NCBI GenBank assembly: GCA_021734525.1
Contig: JAIPIW010000005.1
Coordinates: 1 to 47,969 of the forward strand
Reading direction: 5' to 3'
Source: Candidatus Altimarinota bacterium
Lineage (GTDB): Bacteria; Patescibacteriota; Gracilibacteria; UBA4473
DNA: 47,969 nt
The notes under the pieces are model-generated. The model was not told where the DNA came from and searched no databases. It saw only the letters and a program-made list of their open reading frames with translations. The translations under genes and the position numbers were made by a program. Positions within the stretch are counted from its first letter, which is position 1. Each line of letters starts with the position of its first letter. Below, in pieces: positions 47,948 to 47,969 of the stretch.

Positions 47948-47969
47948 TCAGATAGAAAGGTTTTCCCTT

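Noticed and set aside
1-47969. tRNA, rRNA, CRISPR array, replication origin
   Set aside because: I found no T-loop/acceptor pattern, rRNA-like segment, regularly spaced repeat or DnaA-box cluster by eye; recF alone does not prove a nearby origin.

Overview
This 48 kb window looks like a bacterial chromosome segment from a Patescibacteria/CPR lineage, plausibly Peregrinibacteria-like; that placement is inference from gene content. The DNA is AT-rich and genes are tightly packed. TGA is used as a stop (end of the purL-like gene, end of the ybaK-like gene), which argues against the Gracilibacteria/Absconditabacteria code. Shine-Dalgarno sequences are nearly absent. About a dozen genes instead have a sigma70-type -10 box only 5-9 nt from the start codon, which predicts leaderless or near-leaderless mRNAs. 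There is no tRNA, rRNA, CRISPR array or intact insertion sequence that I can recognise.

Layout. 1-1.2 kb: a palindromic element and recF. 1.2-10.3 kb (minus strand): a 1504-aa S-layer-like protein with a strong terminator, a gene-free stretch holding a candidate structured RNA, a small operon (zinc-ribbon protein and two membrane-anchored coiled-coil proteins), and an 870-aa PKD/SLH surface protein. 10.4-14.2 kb: an M16 peptidase, a PIG-L deacetylase and the type IV pilus ATPase PilB. 14.2-21.2 kb: a purine block with a half-length PurL, a PurQ with a C-terminal extension, and PurH, interrupted by an unannotated orphan Phd/YefM-type antitoxin, an RmuC-like protein and small unknown genes. 21.3-26.5 kb: a decayed ATPase, a YbaK-type editing deacylase, and ileS under a T-box leader. 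26.5-30.8 kb: pentapeptide-repeat, MgtC/DUF4010 and SPFH proteins plus unknowns. 30.8-36.4 kb: lepA, divergent from three prepilin-like genes followed by gltX. 36.4-44 kb: a 2540-aa LamG/FN3/SLH surface protein. 44-48 kb: cyclophilin, a 4-TM protein, a FecR-like protein, an FtsE-like ABC ATPase and a Fur-family regulator.

How it fits together: three very large exported proteins with SLH modules, plus pilus components, suggest a cell covered by a protein layer and carrying pili. The translation genes (ileS, gltX, lepA, ybaK-like) and purine genes are scattered singly rather than in classical operons.

The most striking item is the isoleucyl-tRNA synthetase. A complete histidine-phosphatase (phosphoglycerate-mutase-like) domain, with its R-H-G, E and S-H-G residues intact, is inserted in frame between the KMSKS-containing catalytic core and the anticodon-binding domain. 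Other notable items are a 12-20 bp AT palindrome recurring at gene boundaries, a candidate structured RNA upstream of the S-layer gene, a half-size PurL, and a symmetric divergent promoter between lepA and the prepilin genes.
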